From Rhododendron vialii (Eukaryota; Streptophyta; Magnoliopsida; Ericales; Ericaceae), in contig NC_080559.1 of NCBI RefSeq assembly GCF_030253575.1, forward strand, positions 31,522,501 to 31,586,500: a stretch of DNA of 64,000 nt. The letters are read 5' to 3'. A program made the translations under genes and the position numbers. Below the pieces are notes generated by a model that had not been told where the DNA came from, made no database searches, and worked only from the letters and a program-made list of their open reading frames with translations. The stretch's first letter is position 1; each line of letters begins with the position of its first letter. Of this stretch, positions 46,610-58,240 are shown piece after piece.

Positions 46610-48452
46610 TCAATACTGTAGTAGGAGCGCACCTCCCATGGGGGATCTGTGGGGAATCCCCTTCCTCCTCTTGGCAGCTCTGTAGTTGACCGCCGCCGTC
46701 TGAGGCGGCGTCGACGGCGTAAACCTCTCAATCATCTTGTTCTTGAGGCGGCGCCCGCCGTGTCCAACGCCCTTGATTGATTTTTCAGAGTCTGAGCTCC
46801 CCATGATCTCCATTTCCAATTTCTTCTTCCGGAAATTCTTGGACGACCCAACAAGCTGAAAATTAATCGTAAAATAATCAAAGACCACAACTTTTCTTCT
46901 GTAGAAAAACAAATTTGACTTTGGCCCCATTTTTCAATGCAAGACTTAAAATAGGTAGTACTAATAACTAGTATTATTTCCTTCCCATCTCTTTACCACT
47001 AAATTCAATGGACAGAACATGAGCAAAGCAAAGATGAATCAAAAGAGAGCAAAAATGCGTCGATTACTACTCGGCATCGCCGGATCATCAAACATGAGAA
47101 ATTCTTTTTCGATACCCAAGTGTCCTAACCAGCTAACGTGCAGAATCGAGTAATAATATTGCGACGTTTTTATGGTATGTGAGAGATATATGTATATATG
47201 CATACACATGGATATCTACATAATATCTACATAATAAGGGAGAATGGTTTTTGAATCTTATATCTCTATAAATTCTAACCATTGATTTGCTCCATAAATC
47301 CTACGGCACTCCCTCTCCCTCTCTCTCAAAAAGAGGTCATTACACAATTGTCAATAATTAGATCTCACGTTACGCCGTGCCTTCAGGCACGGGCAAACCT
47401 AGTATAGGCACGGGCAAACCTAGTATGTATATATGTACCTTGCAGGAAAGAGAGCAAAAATGTGTAAATTACCACTCAGCGTCGCCGGATAATTGCAGGA
47501 AAGAGAGCAAAAATGTGTCAATTACTACTCAGCGTCGCCGGATAATTAAAGAGGAGAAATTCTTTTTCGATACCCAAGTGTCCTGACTAGCTAACGTGCA
47601 AAATCACCCGGTTATATGGCAGATACGTATATGTATGGATATATGTATATATGTACCTTGCAGGAAAGAGAGCAGAAAGTGAAGGAATCAAGAAGAGTGC
47701 GGTGACAGACGACGCAACAGTTTGTGTTGGCGACTGCTTTGCTACTAGGCCGGCTGCCGCCGGGCTGAGGCCTCTCATTCAGAAACACAATCTTGGCACT
47801 GTTAATCACATAGGTCTGAACCCCTCCTGTTATATCCACAAATTTCTGAATCTCAGATACCCTTATCACGTCATGGTATGATGACCTCCTTATCTACCGC
47901 GCACCAAAATAAAAAATAAAAATTCAACAACAATTAGTATCAATTCACCATCAAAATTCCGAAAACCCATCAATCAAAATTACTCCTAATTGATGTGATT
48001 ACGATCGGATTTAGATATACAAGCGAGAGTATTCAATAAAAGTGTATTAGTTTGGGGTGTCGGGTGTCCATGCTCAAAGCAGATTCAGACCTGAATGGCG
48101 CGGTGGTGTTTGTGGGAAGTGGTTAGGCAGAGAGAACAGAGAGCCCCATCACCGCCGCCGGTAATCGTGGCGGATTTGATATCGCAGTCCAGGCAATACA
48201 TGTTGCATTCGCTCTTGTGGGAATTGGGGTGGTGTTTGCATTGACCGAAGAAGCTTGTTTGCAGAAGACGGCGGAGCCACGGCGGCCAGTTGTTCTCCTC
48301 ATCTTCCCTATCATCGCCGCCGCCTGCCACCTCCTGATATCAATTTGGGCACACACAGAGTTAAACAATGAATCAAAAACTTATAAAGGAAGGGAAAAAA
48401 AATGGTTATGGTGCAACAGAAAAAAAGCTACCAACACTAATGGACTCACCAT
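46610..48452 (-). CDS. PLATZ zinc-binding transcription factor
   Basis: Exons are 48452-48450 (ATG only, followed directly by gtgagt), 48333-48091, 47893-47657 and 46855-46610. All introns are GT-AG and phase 0, totalling 729 nt (242 residues). The N-terminus is [20 protein letters not shown], followed by the PLATZ domain. Zinc ligands are visible as [39 protein letters not shown], then the [16 protein letters not shown] core and [11 protein letters not shown], ending with [20 protein letters not shown] (CxxC-x10-CxxxC). A basic stretch (NFRKKK) and a C-terminal [20 protein letters not shown] segment follow, common in the family. PLATZ proteins bind A/T-rich DNA and regulate growth, senescence and seed traits. 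Intron 3 contains tandem copies of the exon-3 donor region and a short Helitron. A (GA)n tract (CT-rich in the transcript sense) at 48560-48596 lies just upstream of the ATG. Confidence 0.93.
47040..47656. repeat. Internal duplications in PLATZ intron 3, including a copy of the donor site
   Basis: The block GAGAGCAAAAATG(C/T)GT followed by TTACTACTC(G/A)GC, TCGCCGGAT and GAAATTCTTTTTCGATACCC, AAGTGTCCT, AGCTAACGTGCA occurs at about 47045-47150 and again at about 47505-47605, with a partial third copy at 47450-47495. The text TATATATGTACCTTGCAGGA, which on the minus strand is the real exon-3 end plus donor (47657), is repeated at about 47428-47447. Confidence 0.75.
47226..47402 (+). mobile_element. 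Short non-autonomous Helitron, 177 bp, in PLATZ intron 3
   Basis: The 5' end A|TCTACATAATAAGGGAGAA parallels the 5' end of the 4.2-kb Helitron (TCTATATAATAAAACAGAG, with TTTGAATC following in both). The 3' end has the same hairpin GTGCCTTCAGGCAC, then CTAG|T at 47399-47402. The last 21 bases, AGGCACGGGCAAACCTAGT plus AT, are immediately duplicated. An alternative 5' end lies 11 bases earlier at 47215. Confidence 0.7.
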
Positions 48453-48558
48453 TACTCTTTGGTATTATGGGTATAATTTCACTGAAAGTGGGTCTTGGGT
48501 TATCATGTGCAGAAGCCAAATTTTGATGATGGGTATATGGAGAGGTTCTTGATCCTTT

Positions 48559-48559
<1 letters not shown>

Positions 48560-48596
<37 letters not shown>
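48560..48596 (+). repeat. (GA)n microsatellite in the PLATZ 5' region
   Basis: About 18 GA units, roughly 110 bp upstream of the PLATZ ATG. It reads as a CT-rich leader in the transcript sense, a common feature of plant 5' untranslated regions. Confidence 0.9.
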
Positions 48597-48599
<3 letters not shown>

Positions 48600-50209
48600 G
48601 AAAAAGGGGAGAGAGAGAGGGAGGTTTCTTTTCAATTTATGTTGTAGTGGGTGGGGTTGTGGTGGAATGAAAAGGGTTGGGAAAAGGGCATTTGAGAGGA
48701 GTGGTGCTTATCTGCTTATTTTAAAAAAGTGAAGTCGGGCTTAAAGGATCGTTTGGTTTACGATTGTTTTATTCTGTGGAACAGAAAAACCAAGACAAGT
48801 ACAGGTGGTGATGACCAAACAGACCCGTAATACACCGGAGCTAAACCTATACCCGAGCCCATAACAAATCCGAGTGAATGCGTTTTTATTTTATTTCAAT
48901 CCACATGTTTCCATGTAGAAATTTCAAAGAGTTTTTTTCTTTCTTTCTTTTTTTTTATTTAATAAACGGAGGTCTGGATTAGATTGCGCGCACCTCAACT
49001 AATCCTGGAAGTTTTGAGGTTACCAGCTGGACCAACCATCCAGTTGTTCCCAAGATTTGGAATATTCGATCACCATGTGTTCGAATATGTGAACTCATAA
49101 AAGATAAACACTTATTTATTTTCAAGTGCGTACTTGACCAAAAACCCTTTGAGTTGTTAATTTCAAAGAGTTGATGTCAAGCTTATGTATTTAAACAAGA
49201 AAAAGACATTACAGTAGAATTCCATTGATATTTTTCAATTTAAAAAACCAATGATGCTGACCTCCTTAATTTTAGTCTTCCACTCTTTTATTATCTATTT
49301 GACGTCCTTTAATTGCTGGAACTAAATTATTAAAAGAAATACATTAAACCAACTATGTTAACCAACTGGGGCTAGCTAGTTGGCTTTACTTCATATTTAA
49401 TGTAAAAATGAACTCTTCTATTGTCTATCGATTGACCAAAAAAAAACAACAACCATGTCCTCTTTGTTTTGAGCTAAATAGTAACCAAAATGAACTCTAA
49501 TTTTATCTCAAGATTAAATATAAGCACATACAAAACTGAACTGTCCATTACTCAGTTAAAATCCGAGCCGTCGATTGTCGAGATAAACAGTCGGATCGAC
49601 AGCTCTGCACCTGCTTTGCAAGAGGTGCTGTCAGCATCCCCGATTCCTCGCTTTCTATATGCATTGTATGTCTCATACTTTATGAGATTAATTTTCCAGT
49701 AAATGCGTACTTCATGTAGTAATAATTGATGACGAAAATAGGATCTTTGAATTCAATATAACATCTCATCCAGCCAGCCAACCAAACATTGGCTCTCATA
49801 AATAAGCGTAATAGACCAAAAGAGCAAATATACTGGAGTATTATTTTCTCAAGAAAAAGAAAAAGAAAACTCGATTACCAGATTAGTAAACATCCAAGAT
49901 TATTTCATACTCGACGAGATGATTATTATTATTATTTTTTGTAATTTAGGACGTGGAGCACCTCGGACTAAGATAACCCTAGAAGTTGTTGACAAAAATA
50001 ATCAAACTTTGAGACCTTCAGAGGGAGCAAATCACTAAATCTCAGGCAAAGACGACTAGACCAAACAAACCTGAGTTTTTTAAGGTTCAAGACTTAAAAT
50101 CACTCTCAATATACTTCAAATGAAAGGGAGACAGAAATCAATGGTTGTCATTTACCCCACACTTTCGAAATGAACTACTGTATTTAGATGTTAACAGGTA
50201 AGTACTTTA
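48597..50209. other. Intergenic, old repeat fragments
   Basis: Two stretches (about 48965-49110 and 49950-50090) have the GCGCACCTCAACTAATCC or GAGCACCTCGGACTAAGATA type of text, with short boxes reminiscent of plant SINEs, but no clear ends. No gene is seen. Confidence 0.35.
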
Positions 50210-50413
50210 CCCACCCGTGGCTTGTCAATATGGTAAGGGCGAATCTGCACTTGCAACATAGCAGGGTTCGATTCCCCCTAGGAGACAAACCATGATTTAA
50301 GTGGAAGGCCATGGCGGTCGATTGTTTTGCTAATCTCCCCCGAGGTTTGAATTGCGCAATCGGATCCAGTCGTGGCTCGGCTGTAGGGTTGTTCCTCGGT
50401 TTAAAAAAAAAAA
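50210..50413 (+). mobile_element. tRNA-derived SINE with flanking duplication
   Basis: A perfect B box GGTTCGATTCCCC lies at 50265-50277, about 60 bases into the element, and the element ends in a 12-A tail near 50413. Imperfect direct repeats flank it (AGGTAAGTACTTTA on the left, AGGTAAAATACTTTA on the right), as expected of LINE-mobilised insertion. Confidence 0.75.
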
Positions 50414-51508
50414 AGGTAAAATACTTTAAAGGAAGTAGTGGTATTTTACTTGTACAAGTTGTCAAGTTACCAACCTCATTTTCAATACACCTAAATTTTA
50501 GGAGTGTGATTAACACAACCGTGTGACGACTGAATAATACATATAGTCTGCTAAATGTTTCTCTTAAGCCCCTTTCAGCTGTACAGAAAGGAGGAAAAAG
50601 TCAAATTTTCTGTAACTTCTTCAATACTGTATTTATTTAATGAGAAAAATTACAGGACCCACAATTTTAATTTTACTACAGGAAAACACTGTTTTATAAA
50701 TAAAAATAAATAAATTTGGTTCTCTTGCGAAATTCTTTGTCAACTAAGCGCACACAGGAAGACAAATTCCATTTTTTTTCTTTTTCTTTTACTTCACTTG
50801 TCTTGATCATACTTTGCTCACAAACACTTTTTTTGTAAAAAATAAATAAATTTGGTTCTCTTGCGAAATTCTTTGTCATCTGACTCACACAGGAAGACAA
50901 ATTTCATTTTTTTCTTTCACTTCACTTGTCTTGATCATATTTTTGTCACACTATATTTCCGACAACTCAATGGATCCTTATGCTTTTGGTTTCTTTCGCT
51001 TTGGGTGAAAAGTGATTTCTTATATAGAGGTCAGTTCACAGATGTAACTGATTCACACACAAATTGCATATCCCGCGACAGCATAATATTTACGAACACA
51101 AGCTCAAACAACAATCGTCGCCAAAAACGTTCTCTGGTGGTGCAGTTGCTCAAGTGTTCCACATGACATTACCGTTAATGTAAACTCTTTTTTTTATGAG
51201 TCAAGTGTACGTAAATTGACCCGAACATCAGAATTCTCAATAAATAATTACATTTATTGGTCAGTGCAGATCCCAGATAGAGCCCACACATGTATGTGGG
51301 TATGATGATTTATGTGTGACGCTAGGAAACTTTTTATTACTCAACATTGCCACCACAAAAGTCTACAAAACCAATCCACTCCCACACGGCCCACCCAATA
51401 AAAAACCGTTTTTGAGGGAATCTCTCTCTCTCCTCGTATCTTCTCTCTGGATTCATTAGAAAGGATTCAACAATCTCTCCTCTCTGGTAGGCAAACCCAC
51501 CAAGGAAC

Positions 51509-51510
<2 letters not shown>
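50414..51510. other. Intergenic, with a local duplication near 50705-50950
   Basis: AAATAAATTTGGTTCTCTTG through CGAAATTCTTTGTCA, CACACAGGAAGACAAATT and CTTCACTTGTCTTGATCATA occurs at about 50707-50812 and again at about 50843-50939. The part below 51510 should contain the promoter of the next gene. Confidence 0.6.

Positions 51511-51540
<30 letters not shown>
51511..51540 (+). repeat. (CT)15 tract ending next to a start codon
   Basis: Fifteen CT units end one base before the ATG at 51542 of the cyclotransferase-like gene, so they form the end of its 5' untranslated leader. Confidence 0.9.
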
Positions 51541-51541
<1 letters not shown>

Positions 51542-51543
<2 letters not shown>

Positions 51544-52144
51544 GGGTGCGGCAGGGAAGGAGGAGGAAAAGCAGGCGCTGATATTCACCTACGGGACGTT
51601 AAAAAAGGGATTCTCAAACCACGGCCTCCTGGAAAACATGTTCGCCACCGGGGACGCCTCCTACCTAGGCCGGTACACAACCCTCGACGAGTTCCCCCTC
51701 CTATGTGGGCCCTTCAAGGTCCCTTTCCTCCTCAACTTCCCGGGCTCCGGCCACCGCGTCTCGGGGGAGCTTTACGCCGTCTCACCGGCGGCGCTCGCCT
51801 GTATGGACGAATTGGAAGGGACTACTAAAGGCCACTACGAGCGGCTCCCCGTGAAGGTGGAGCCCGTTGGCGGAGGAGGGGAGGAGAAGGCGGTAATGCG
51901 GGTGGAGGCGTATTACGCGCATAGGAGTTACGCGGAGGAGATGTGGAGGAGGGGCGGCGGAGGAGAGGAGGGGAATGGGGGAGCATTTTTCGGGAGTTAC
52001 ACGGAGAAAGAGGCGGAAGGATATGTGAAGCGCGCAGATAGGCCTCAGCGCATATCCTTCTTGGACCAAATTCGACTCTTTATATCTTCCCCGTCTTCCT
52101 CTTCTTCCCCGGCCAACGCCTCCAATTCATATAACACTGATTAG
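51542..52144 (+). CDS. AIG2-like / gamma-glutamylcyclotransferase-family protein
   Basis: A single exon of 200 residues, GC-rich compared with its surroundings. The GGCT fold signature is near the start: [20 protein letters not shown] (YGTL at residues 17-20, the substrate-loop motif). It is followed by [37 protein letters not shown], and ACMDELEGT...[10 protein letters not shown] with the expected acidic residues. [13 protein letters not shown] comes next, and a C-terminal part with [20 protein letters not shown] and a Ser-rich tail. It resembles plant proteins annotated as putative gamma-glutamylcyclotransferase At3g02910. The family cleaves gamma-glutamyl amino acids or related gamma-glutamylamines; which substrate this one uses cannot be told. 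Gly/Glu-rich insertions sit around residues 114-118 and 138-147. The ATG follows a (CT)15 leader. No damage is seen. Confidence 0.92.
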
Positions 52145-53148
52145 ACACATCTGTTTCGTTCTTTGTCTCTCCTTACTAGAATGAACTGATCCCAAAAAGG
52201 ATTGAACTCCGGTCCAATCTCCCGCAGCAATAATCTCTTGTAGTTTGAGCTTTTGTAAGTCCTTTCTGAACTTGAAATGATATGCCAAATCGTTTCGTAA
52301 AAAATCAGTTTGATCGGACATAGTTTGAATCATTCTATATGTGTTGTTATATCAGATTTGGGCCATCTTAGGGGATAAGGGTGCCAAAGCAGTAATTTGG
52401 CACGGAAGATGGCTATTCCCATTTCTCCCCATCCAAGGCATTTTATTTTTTGCATTGAAAAAATGATACGAGTATAATCAATTGATCTTAATTTGAGATT
52501 GTGCCAAAATAACGCCAAATCAGTGCAGAAACATCACCAAGTTTTAAATTTTTTTGACACCAAATAGCTAAAAATGGGTTTGGCAAAGTCATTATCACAC
52601 AAATGGTTGACTTCATCTTACAACCATTATTTTCTGTGCAAAGCATCTCTCAATAATCCTGATACCCCGAAGACATTCAGACTTTAATAGTAACATACAA
52701 CTATACAAGTAGCTTGTCAACTCATTCAAATTGAACGATACAAGTCAAAAAAGGCGACTTTTCCGAAAGAAAAAAGAGAGTCAAAACAAGGCCTTGAATG
52801 TGCCAATTTCGGCTCGTCTACAACCTTACAATTTTTGTGCAGTTCTATCATATTGATGGGCGGTAAAATGAAAACTACCCGTAGCCTCAAGCCATCTCAA
52901 AACATGAGGAACTATATAAACGCACAGACTCGTGAGCCAAGAGTCTAAGAAGCAATTCATGTGATCGATCTTTCTAATTTTCTCGAATTTTAGATGTAGT
53001 ATACCTAAATATAGGTTCCCTACTATACAACACCACCCTTGATGGCATTAAACACAGCTTCTGCATCCACCATCACCCGCATGCATGAAACTGGGCAAAT
53101 GAATGAGAACGTGACTAGTAAACAAAAACGGGATGAGATATCCAGACC
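52145..53148. other. Convergent 3' flanks
   Basis: This lies between the stop of the cyclotransferase-like gene (plus strand) and the stop of the J-domain gene (minus strand). Both 3' untranslated regions should lie here. No other gene is recognised. Confidence 0.45.
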
Positions 53149-56026
53149 TTATTTATCAGGGCACTCCTTGTATTCCACCAGTTGTTGTGACCTGCAACGG
53201 TATAAATTGATTCTAAGTGGCAATGCAATGACATAATGAGACTTATGGAAAATTTGTCATGATTCTTCAACATATATCGTCTTGTGAGTGACGACCCGGA
53301 GGAGCATGTGAGAGCTTAAACTATGCATTGGTAGGTCTAAAGTCATACAAGTGTTTAGCTCTTACAATCATACAATTTGGATGGGTTTGGAAGGGCACAT
53401 AAAGGAGAATTTATTCAACAAACGATGTCAATTTGCACAAACTTTTAGAAAGCGGGCTCCTTTAGGAAGCCCCAATGACCAAGCCTCACATGAATTTTGA
53501 GCATTACATCTTCTTCCCCAGATCATGCATTTACAAAGCTTTCCAACGTTTTATTTGCTAGCAAATAAGCAAAAAATCACTAGTGTGGACAATTACAGTG
53601 CAGCGAACATAATAGCCTTTCTGGTAAAAATGGAACATTGCCAAGAAAATGAGTCCGGCTGCTCAATCAAAATCCAGACAAATACAAAAATGAGGAACCT
53701 TCTCAGTCACTCAAGTATAACAAAGCCCACTGAATAGTATCGAATATCTGCATTACTGTCTAGGATTTGAAATTCTTTTTGATCAACTTTAAATAGTCAG
53801 AAATTTACCAAATTGATGTGTGACCCAAACCAAGCCCGTTGCAGGTAAGAATCATGCCTTTAAACCTGGTTAGATACTCCTGTGTTGCAGTGGCAAGACA
53901 TCCGCAATAGTCAACACCCATCATAAAATAACTCAAAAACTAAATTGGAATGAGACAAAAGCCACAAAGGTCGACAAAACTAGCCTAATGACAAAATGGA
54001 AGTTCTTACAGGTAAAGTGTACTTGTTAATCTCATAGTTTCCAGTTATATCATAGTCCAGTCGCTTGGCAGGGTCACTTAACACTGCAAAAGAACCATAC
54101 ACTATCAAAGCTATATGTATTATGGTGATATACTTGAAGGAAAGTGAAGATGCATGTGTTACAAAGTCCAAAGCCAACGAGAAAAGAGGATTGTGAAAAG
54201 TTTCTGCTATTTCGTGATGGTGATTACTGATTAGCAAAGTTAATCAGAAAAGCATATTCTACCTCTAGAGACTAGTAGAGTGGCCAAAGTTCCACACAAT
54301 CGCATCCAGTTGACTGTGTCCTCCTCCAACCTACTGGAACCCCTATCCGTGATGCCATCCTTGCTACAGTCCAATCCAGTCTATCCCAAGCTACCGAGTG
54401 GAATTTTATTGCTATCCTTGATTTGGTTCCACGTTCAAAGGATACGGTTTTAATCAAATGGTGTCCTCCTCCTACCAGCTGTTATAAGTTAAATACTGAT
54501 GGCTCATGTAAGAAAGATGCAAGCATAGCATCTGGTGGTGGTTTGATCAGGGACATGCATGGAAACTGGATCATAGGTTTTTGCAGAACAATGAGACCAA
54601 TGCAGAGTTTGGAGGCTGAGTTATGGGCTCTCCGTGACGGATTACAACTAGCATTGGACAGGAAAATTACTCTAATTTATGTTGAAATGGATGCTCTTGC
54701 CGCTGTCCAATTGATCATGGGAGTTGATCGACCCCGACACTTCCTAAGTAATATTGTTCATGATTGCAGATTCTTGATGAGGAAGCTAGGAGTGGAGAAG
54801 ATTGACCATATATATCGAGAAGGAAACAAATGTGCTGATGCTCTAGCCAACATGGCTTCTAATCCTGTTTTAGATTTTCGTATTTTAGATATTGCTCCGG
54901 TTTTTATTAATTCGCAACTACACGATGATGCTTATGGGGTTTCATACCCAAGACTCTTGTATGTTTCCTAATTTTATCTAATGCACCTGGTTTACCAAAA
55001 AAAAAAAATAATAATGAGTGGCCAAAGTATGCTTGTATACATAACTGGCATACATTGATGAACAACAGCTTGATGAAGAAACTCAACATACCAAAAAAAA
55101 ACCATACCAAAGCAAACAAAGCCTTAAGTTCCTATCAATTGGGGTCGGTTGCATGAATCCGGCTTTTTCCATTAAGATCTATCGAGGGCATTGTGTTCCA
55201 TGAAATTCAAAAAACTTAGATCCTTTAGAACTACCATCTCTAATGTCAATTTTGGTCTACCCCATCCCTTAGTGCTACCCTCAAATGTAACCATATCAGT
55301 CCTCCTAACTATCGCATCAATAAGCAATTAGAAACCCTAGTACTAAAGAGCACGAAATGCCAACTTCAGATCTATTAACTGATCTCAAAACCCCAACATC
55401 TAACTTGATAATCTCGAACTCTAAGGTGCGTATACCCCATAATCTAGCCACCGAGCTGAACATGGGGTAAGAGCTAAGATGTCTTATAGAAACATCACAA
55501 GCATGGTGTAAGACATGCTTGTCAAACACAACTGCACAATGATTACCAGTGTAAGCCTCATTGATCTGTTGAAACTTTGCGGTAACAGCCTTGTCACCTT
55601 TGTGTTTGTCAGGATGCCACATCTGATATATATCAATATAATGGAATTCGTTTCAATATCCTATTAAGTTGAATAAAAAAAACATAAAACATCTTTAATG
55701 ATCTATTACAAAGATACTAACCAGTGCAAGCCTCCTGTAATTTAATCTGATCTTCTCATCAGTTGCGTCATAATCTACCTCCAAAACTTTGTAATGATCC
55801 TGATAAAGAATTTACCCTCAGATATCCATCTGAAAAGACCTAATAATCAAATCAAATGAAATACATCCCACTAACCCGAAAAAGAAGGGATTGGTAAATC
55901 CCAGGGTTTAGGACACAAAGATGTAAATATGCCATCAAACCCAATGATGCACGAAGTTTCACAAGCACACAACCAGAAATCTATATTTACACTGTGATGT
56001 CCAGTCTCGTCGATTTCACAAGCCAT
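53149..56026 (-). CDS. Small J-domain (DnaJ-like) protein, 125 aa
   Basis: Exons are 56026-55991, 55799-55722, 55622-55547, 54083-54010, 53879-53809 and 53191-53149. All introns are GT-AG with agreeing phases, 378 nt in total. The product starts [12 protein letters not shown], then the J domain [37 protein letters not shown] with an intact HPD motif, [20 protein letters not shown], and a conserved tail [38 protein letters not shown]. It lacks G/F and zinc-finger regions, so it is a type III J-protein. J domains stimulate Hsp70 ATPase; the client is unknown. The fifth exon would hit TAA if read through its donor, and splicing to GTCACAACAACTGG restores the family-typical WSQQL ending. The acceptor-like ATTATTCAG just before the ATG suggests a 5' leader intron reaching to about 57883. 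The intron between 55547 and 54083 holds a LINE. Confidence 0.9.
54291..55015 (+). mobile_element. 5'-truncated L1-type LINE with RNase H domain
   Basis: A perfect 13-bp target duplication GAGTGGCCAAAGT flanks the insertion (54278-54290 and 55016-55028). The 3' end is an A-rich tail (about 54997-55015). The reading frame is open from the truncation point to the TAA at 54971. It contains the plant LINE RNase H domain: [20 protein letters not shown] (first Asp), [16 protein letters not shown] (Glu), [12 protein letters not shown] (Asp) and [13 protein letters not shown] (last Asp). All four catalytic acids are present. The reverse transcriptase and endonuclease parts are absent. It is inserted in an intron of the J-domain gene, antisense to it. 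An exact target copy and an open frame indicate a young insertion. Confidence 0.93.
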
Positions 56027-56687
56027 GATCTGAATAATTGGGAAATGTAGGAGGTCTGCCACTTGACAGTATGAGCTACTTGTAAACAAACAGTCATACC
56101 TTTCATTTTCAAATAGGAAATTTTAAGTATCTTTGCACACTCGCTTCTTTTTCTTAATATTTCTTACTAGTGCTTTTGTGCACAAAGATTTTCCCTTGTT
56201 TAATCAGAAACACAAGTCCCTTGAACCATTGCTTCCTTTTCCTACTTCCTCATTTGAGACACTTTAACAAGAAGAAATCCCAAATGAGCACTAATAAACA
56301 TGCAAACAAGAATAATCCTTGATCAGCAGTATAGAATCAATGAATGCCGGCTATAATATGAAATAAAGATCCTTAACCATAAGTTACCCCAAGGATGATG
56401 GAACACTCATAAGATGGAAGGATTATTTAAATAGCAGGCTGCCACGTTTTTCATATCCATGTGAGAATGGAGTGCCACTCAACCTCAACACTACCATTGG
56501 TCAAAGTAAAAGCGAAGTATTAATTAGTGAAGCTGTTTATAAAAGACATGAGAAGGGCTGGGGTTGCAGCAGCGCTAAGGTTCCATCATTTTGAAACCAA
56601 GATCACTGTTTAGAACAGTCTTTCGGCATGCAGAGGTTAGGCTGCATATGCAGTACACTGACAAACTGATGGTCATAATTCCTTTGC

Positions 56688-57575
56688 CTGGATTCTTCCA
56701 TTCCCCCAATACACCACCCATTATGACATGGTCTACAGCACGACTACACGAGATATGTCCCACCAAGTACTCGAATTAGACACTCAGATCCTCTGATGTT
56801 CAACAATATTTTTTGATAATAAAGAAAACCTCTAACAGTTTCCACGGACGTAAGACAGACTTGCCCTTTTCTCCTAAATCCACCATTCCATATCAACTAA
56901 ATTCATCGGTAATAACATAAGTCTACAAGACAACATACAGTATGTTCAAATCACACCCATACCTAACCTTGGGTGCTTATCCGTGTATAATAAACTTAAA
57001 AGTTTAGGAAGATCTGACACCTACGTATACACCCACGTCCAATATTTGTACCCCAATCCATCTCGCATCATTCCAATTCTATGCACAACCATCCAACACA
57101 CTGTTCCACAATCTCTAAACTTATGAACTTACACCTCCACTATCCACAATGACTAAACTTATGAACTTACACCTGGATTCTTTCCATTTCCCCAATGCAC
57201 CACTGGTTATAACAAGGATTACAGCACAACTACACGAGGTAAGTCCCACCACATACTCAAATTAGACACTCAGATCATCTGATGTTCAATTCAAAGATGC
57301 CCAAATTCAAAAAGAAAACCTCGAACCTTTTCCATGGACAGAAGACAGACTTCCCCACTTTTCTCCTACATCCACCATTCAATATCAACTACATTCATCG
57401 GTAATAACATCACACTACAGGACGACATATATTATTTTCAGGTATCTCCCATGCCTAACTTTGGGTGCATCTCCCCATATAGTAATCTCAACAGTTCGGG
57501 ATGATCTGACACCTAGGCATGCACTCAAACCCGAATCCATCTCACATCAGTTCAAATTCTAACACCATAACATAA
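56688..57575 (+). repeat. Tandem duplication, about 485-bp period
   Basis: The block CTGGATTCTT(C/T)CCATT through ACACTCAGATC, TCTGATGTTCAA, ACGGACGTAAGACAGACTTG, TCGGTAATAACAT, TTGGGTGC and GATCTGACACCTA occurs at about 56688-57100 and again at about 57173-57575, with many substitutions. A shorter duplication (ACTAAACTTATGAACTTACACC) sits at the joint. It lies in the putative 5' leader intron of the J-domain gene. Confidence 0.85.
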
Positions 57576-57883
57576 CTTCTCAGAATATTCCGAAACCATC
57601 CCGTACACTCTCCATTATCCACAATTACTAAATTCATTAACTAATAAATCAGAAAGTTAATTCGGAGTTTTAAGTTCTGTTCTTTCCAACACTTCCAGTT
57701 ACCATCAAAACACAGGGGCAAAACAAACTAAGCATTAGACATAAAGCAGAATAACAAGTGGGTAAACCCTAGAACCACAGATGTGCAATTAACCTACAAT
57801 TACGCGCAAGAAAAGGGGAAAAAGAACAATACCCGGAAATGCAGAAGAGTAAAGAACAATTGCGAGGAAGTAAAGGCAGTACC

Positions 57884-58240
57884 TTGTAGGAACTTGTCTC
57901 CTCATTCCCTTCCATACATCTACGCATATGTATCTACACTGCGTTGAAGTACAACAGAAACGGATTTTTGGCGCAGTACTTCGTCTAATTGATGATTGAA
58001 ACATGCAGATTGCAGAGGGCGAGAAAAAAATAAGCAAATTAATGATACCCAGATGATCCGTTTGATATACAGTAAAATCTTTACCAAAACCGACAGGGAA
58101 ATCAAATGAGGGGTTGAATATATTTGAAATTTTTTTTTTTTTTTTTGGGAATTTGTAGGTGGAGGTATTTTGTAGTGTTTGAAAGGGGTGGAGGGATTTT
58201 GGAATTTTCAAGGAGAGGAAAAATCCGCGACTGTATTGAT
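57884..58240 (-). other. Putative 5' leader exon and promoter side of the J-domain gene
   Basis: On the minus strand CCTACAAG|gtactg near 57884 is a reasonable donor that could pair with the acceptor just before the ATG at 56026. Nothing here encodes a recognisable protein. The transcription start is not visible. Confidence 0.35.

Noticed and set aside
3476-51540. GA/CT tracts at several places considered as regulatory GAGA elements
   Set aside because: They are simple microsatellites; without expression or binding data they cannot be called regulatory.
53038-53110. Minus-strand stretch ending MVDAEAVFNAIKGGVV
   Set aside because: It looked like a possible exon end but has no acceptor in phase with the J-domain gene, whose end is already accounted for at 53149.
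57789-58211. 140-codon minus-strand frame
   Set aside because: It overlaps the likely untranslated leader of the J-domain gene and has no domain.
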